The notes below the pieces were generated by a model. That model worked only from the letters and a program-made list of their open reading frames with translations. It did no database searches and was not told the DNA's origin. A stretch of DNA of 7,693 nt, taken from assembly GCA_030044395.1 (NCBI GenBank), contig JASHVW010000222.1:1-7693 (forward strand), read 5' to 3'. Positions 6,000-7,693 of the stretch are shown here, piece by piece (the stretch's first letter is position 1; the number at the start of each line of letters is the position of its first letter). A program made the position numbers and the translations under genes. Source of the DNA: Verrucomicrobiia bacterium (GTDB taxonomy: Bacteria > Verrucomicrobiota > Verrucomicrobiia > Limisphaerales > UBA11358).

Positions 6000-7693
6000 A
6001 TGAAAAAAATTCTCATTCTCACCGCTGGGTTCGGAGACGGACACAACGCCGCCGCGCGCAATTTGCGCGACGCGATTGAACTGGCTGACGAGGACGCGCG
6101 TGCCGAAGTGCTCGATTTGTTTGCCGATAGCTACGGCGCGTTCAACACGCTCGCTCGGAAAACCTATCTGGGAATGGTTGCCTACGCGCCGAAACTTTGG
6201 GGACAATTTTATTCCCTTCTTGAAAACCCGTTGGTGGAAAAACAGCTCGGCAGTTTTACACGGCTGCAGGCCGTGCTGGAAAAAATCCTCGCCCAGGCCC
6301 AGCCGGATTGCGTGGTGTCGGTCTATCCGGTCTATGGGCACGTAATCAAAAAAATTTACGCCAGCCACCACGAGCGTCCCTTCAAGTTCATCACCGTCGT
6401 CACCGATTCCATCACCGTCAATTCCGCCTGGTTCCGCGCCCCAAGCGATTATTTTTGTGTCGCCAACGACGCCACCGCTGACGTTTTGAGGCAAGGCGGC
6501 GTCGCCGAAGATCAAATCAAGGTGTTGGGCTTCCCGGTCAGCCCGATGTTTGCGGGCGGGTCCGTCGAATTGCCTGACCCTATTGGAGAGGAACCGCGCC
6601 GGATCCTTTACATCATTAACACCGGCAAGAAAAAGGCCGGCAAGGCTGTTGACCGCTTGCTGGAAATCGAAGACGTGCATTTAACGATTACCGCCGGGCG
6701 CGATCCCGAGTTGCGCGCGAAACTCATCGAACGCACGCGCGACCAGGAGCATCGCGTCAAAATTCTTGGCTGGACCAACCAAATGCCGGAACTGATGATG
6801 TCGCACCACCTCGTCATCAGCAAAGCCGGCGGCGCGACGGTGCAGGAGGCGATTGCCGCGCGATGTCCGATGATTGTCAACCAGGTTATTCCTGGCCAGG
6901 AAGAAGGCAACGCGGAATTGATCCAAAAATTCAACCTGGGCACGGTGGTGGAGAAGAACAAGGAAGTGGCCGAAGCCGTTGAATTGGCCTTTGAGAAGAG
7001 GGCGACGCTTTGGAACGAATGGCGGAAAAATTTGAAGAAGATTTCCCGCCCCGACGCCGCGATGAAGATCGCTGAATTGGTTTTGGAGGAATCCGACAAT
7101 GATTTTCCCCGCCGCGCCGTCAAGCTGTTCGAGACCGAGCCGCCACGGGTGATGCGCCCTCTGCCGGTCGCAAATCAAAACGGAAACAGCCATTGTGCGC
7201 AAATGCTGCTCTGCGATTTTCACATCCATACGAATTATTCCGACGGCAAATTGTCCGTGCCGGAAATCATAGATTTCTACGGCGAACGCGGCTTTGACTG
7301 CATCTGCATCACCGACCACCTGGCGGATCCCAAACGGTTGCTTGGAAAACTGTCCGAGTTGTCCAACATGACACTGGCGCCGGAACAAATCGGCGAATAC
7401 TTCACCATCATTGAGCGCGAACGCCAGCGCGCGTGGCGCCGTTACAAAATGCTGGTGATGACCGGCATCGAATTCAACAAGGACGGCTATACGAGGAAGA
7501 CTTCCGCGCATTTGTTGGGCATTGATTTGAAGGCGCCGATTTCCGCGTCATTGGAGATTCCGGAAATCATCGAAAAAATCCACGAGCAGGGCGCGCTCGC
7601 CGTCGCCTCGCATCCGCACATCATGAAAAGCGAGTGGGGCAAGAACACGCTTTACCTGTGGGAAAACCAGGAAAAATTCGCGCCGATGCTGGA
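6000..7693 (+). CDS. MGDG-synthase-like GT28 glycosyltransferase fused to a PHP domain, 3' end cut by window edge
   Basis: One uninterrupted frame of 564 codons runs off the right edge. Residues 1 to about 165 resemble the MGDG synthase N-terminal domain, with KKILILTAGFGDGHNAAA at 2-19 containing the glycine/His lipid-acceptor loop. Residues about 170-355 resemble the GT28 C-terminal domain; VISKAGGATVQEAIA (272-286) and NQVIPGQEEGNAE (294-306) are the nucleotide-sugar-binding signatures. Such enzymes move galactose or glucose from UDP-sugar to diacylglycerol at the membrane. After a polar linker (about 360-403), a PHP metallophosphoesterase domain begins: HIH at 408-410, YSDG with Asp415, TDH with His440, TGIEF with Glu491, His504, and SHPH with His538 and His540. 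These are the expected metal ligands; the last motif would lie beyond the window. The exact sugar, acceptor and phosphoester are unknown. The start is the first in-frame ATG after a stop at 5940; AGGG lies 12 bases upstream, a weak ribosome site. Confidence 0.85.
   Translation, partial: MKKILILTAGFGDGHNAAARNLRDAIELADEDARAEVLDLFADSYGAFNTLARKTYLGMVAYAPKLWGQFYSLLENPLVEKQLGSFTRLQAVLEKILAQAQPDCVVSVYPVYGHVIKKIYASHHERPFKFITVVTDSITVNSAWFRAPSDYFCVANDATADVLRQGGVAEDQIKVLGFPVSPMFAGGSVELPDPIGEEPRRILYIINTGKKKAGKAVDRLLEIEDVHLTITAGRDPELRAKLIERTRDQEHRVKILGWTNQMPELMMSHHLVISKAGGATVQEAIAARCPMIVNQVIPGQEEGNAELIQKFNLGTVVEKNKEVAEAVELAFEKRATLWNEWRKNLKKISRPDAAMKIAELVLEESDNDFPRRAVKLFETEPPRVMRPLPVANQNGNSHCAQMLLCDFHIHTNYSDGKLSVPEIIDFYGERGFDCICITDHLADPKRLLGKLSELSNMTLAPEQIGEYFTIIERERQRAWRRYKMLVMTGIEFNKDGYTRKTSAHLLGIDLKAPISASLEIPEIIEKIHEQGALAVASHPHIMKSEWGKNTLYLWENQEKFAPML

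Noticed and set aside
5988..7511. Two long minus-strand open frames (230 and 276 codons) opposite the GT28-PHP gene.
   Set aside because: They lie in the shadow frame of a gene with clear motifs and have no family features of their own.
7203..7693. PHP domain as a separate gene starting at the internal ATG at 7203.
   Set aside because: The upstream frame is open and in phase, no stop separates the parts, and no Shine-Dalgarno precedes 7203. An internal start producing an extra short form is possible but unsupported.

Overview
The window looks like chromosomal DNA of a Gram-negative bacterium, most plausibly a Verrucomicrobiota member of the Pedosphaera/Limisphaera kind. This rests on remembered resemblance rather than a search. 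The signs are a Kdo transferase (an LPS-type outer membrane), a PF16980-type ion/citrate transporter, a galactolipid-synthase-type glycosyltransferase, moderate-to-high GC coding sequence with long antisense shadow ORFs, and weak or absent Shine-Dalgarno sequences before most starts. I see no phage, transposon, CRISPR or toxin-antitoxin content.

Layout. Positions 1-1157 (minus) hold the N-terminal 385 residues of a Kdo transferase (WaaA/KdtA), which runs off the left edge. Upstream of it on the same strand, 1233-2489 is a 418-residue polytopic transporter. Facing away from that, 2581-2817 (plus) is a small DUF2061 membrane protein. It converges on a tRNA-His(GTG) gene at 2825-2900 (minus), which has a good sigma70-type promoter behind it. 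From 3017 on the plus strand come scpA and scpB, overlapping by 11 bases (chromosome condensation, partners of Smc). An aspartate aminotransferase of the bacterial type-Ib group follows at 4694-5866 and ends in a strong intrinsic terminator. From 6000 to the right edge a single open frame fuses an MGDG-synthase-like GT28 glycosyltransferase to a C-terminal PHP metallophosphoesterase domain.

The genes do not form one pathway. They cover envelope biogenesis (WaaA, the GT28 enzyme, the membrane proteins), chromosome segregation (ScpAB), amino-acid metabolism (AspC) and translation (tRNA-His). Only scpA-scpB, and probably transporter-waaA, look co-transcribed.

The most unusual parts are the GT28-PHP fusion and the 133-base intergenic region before it (5867-5999). 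That region packs a terminator nested inside a 14-bp inverted repeat, three exact matches to the strict DnaA-box consensus TTATNCACA, a CRP-like palindrome with an abnormal 8-base spacer, and a colinear resemblance to the 3' end of 16S rRNA ending at the start codon. No stretch longer than 300 bases lacks a gene.
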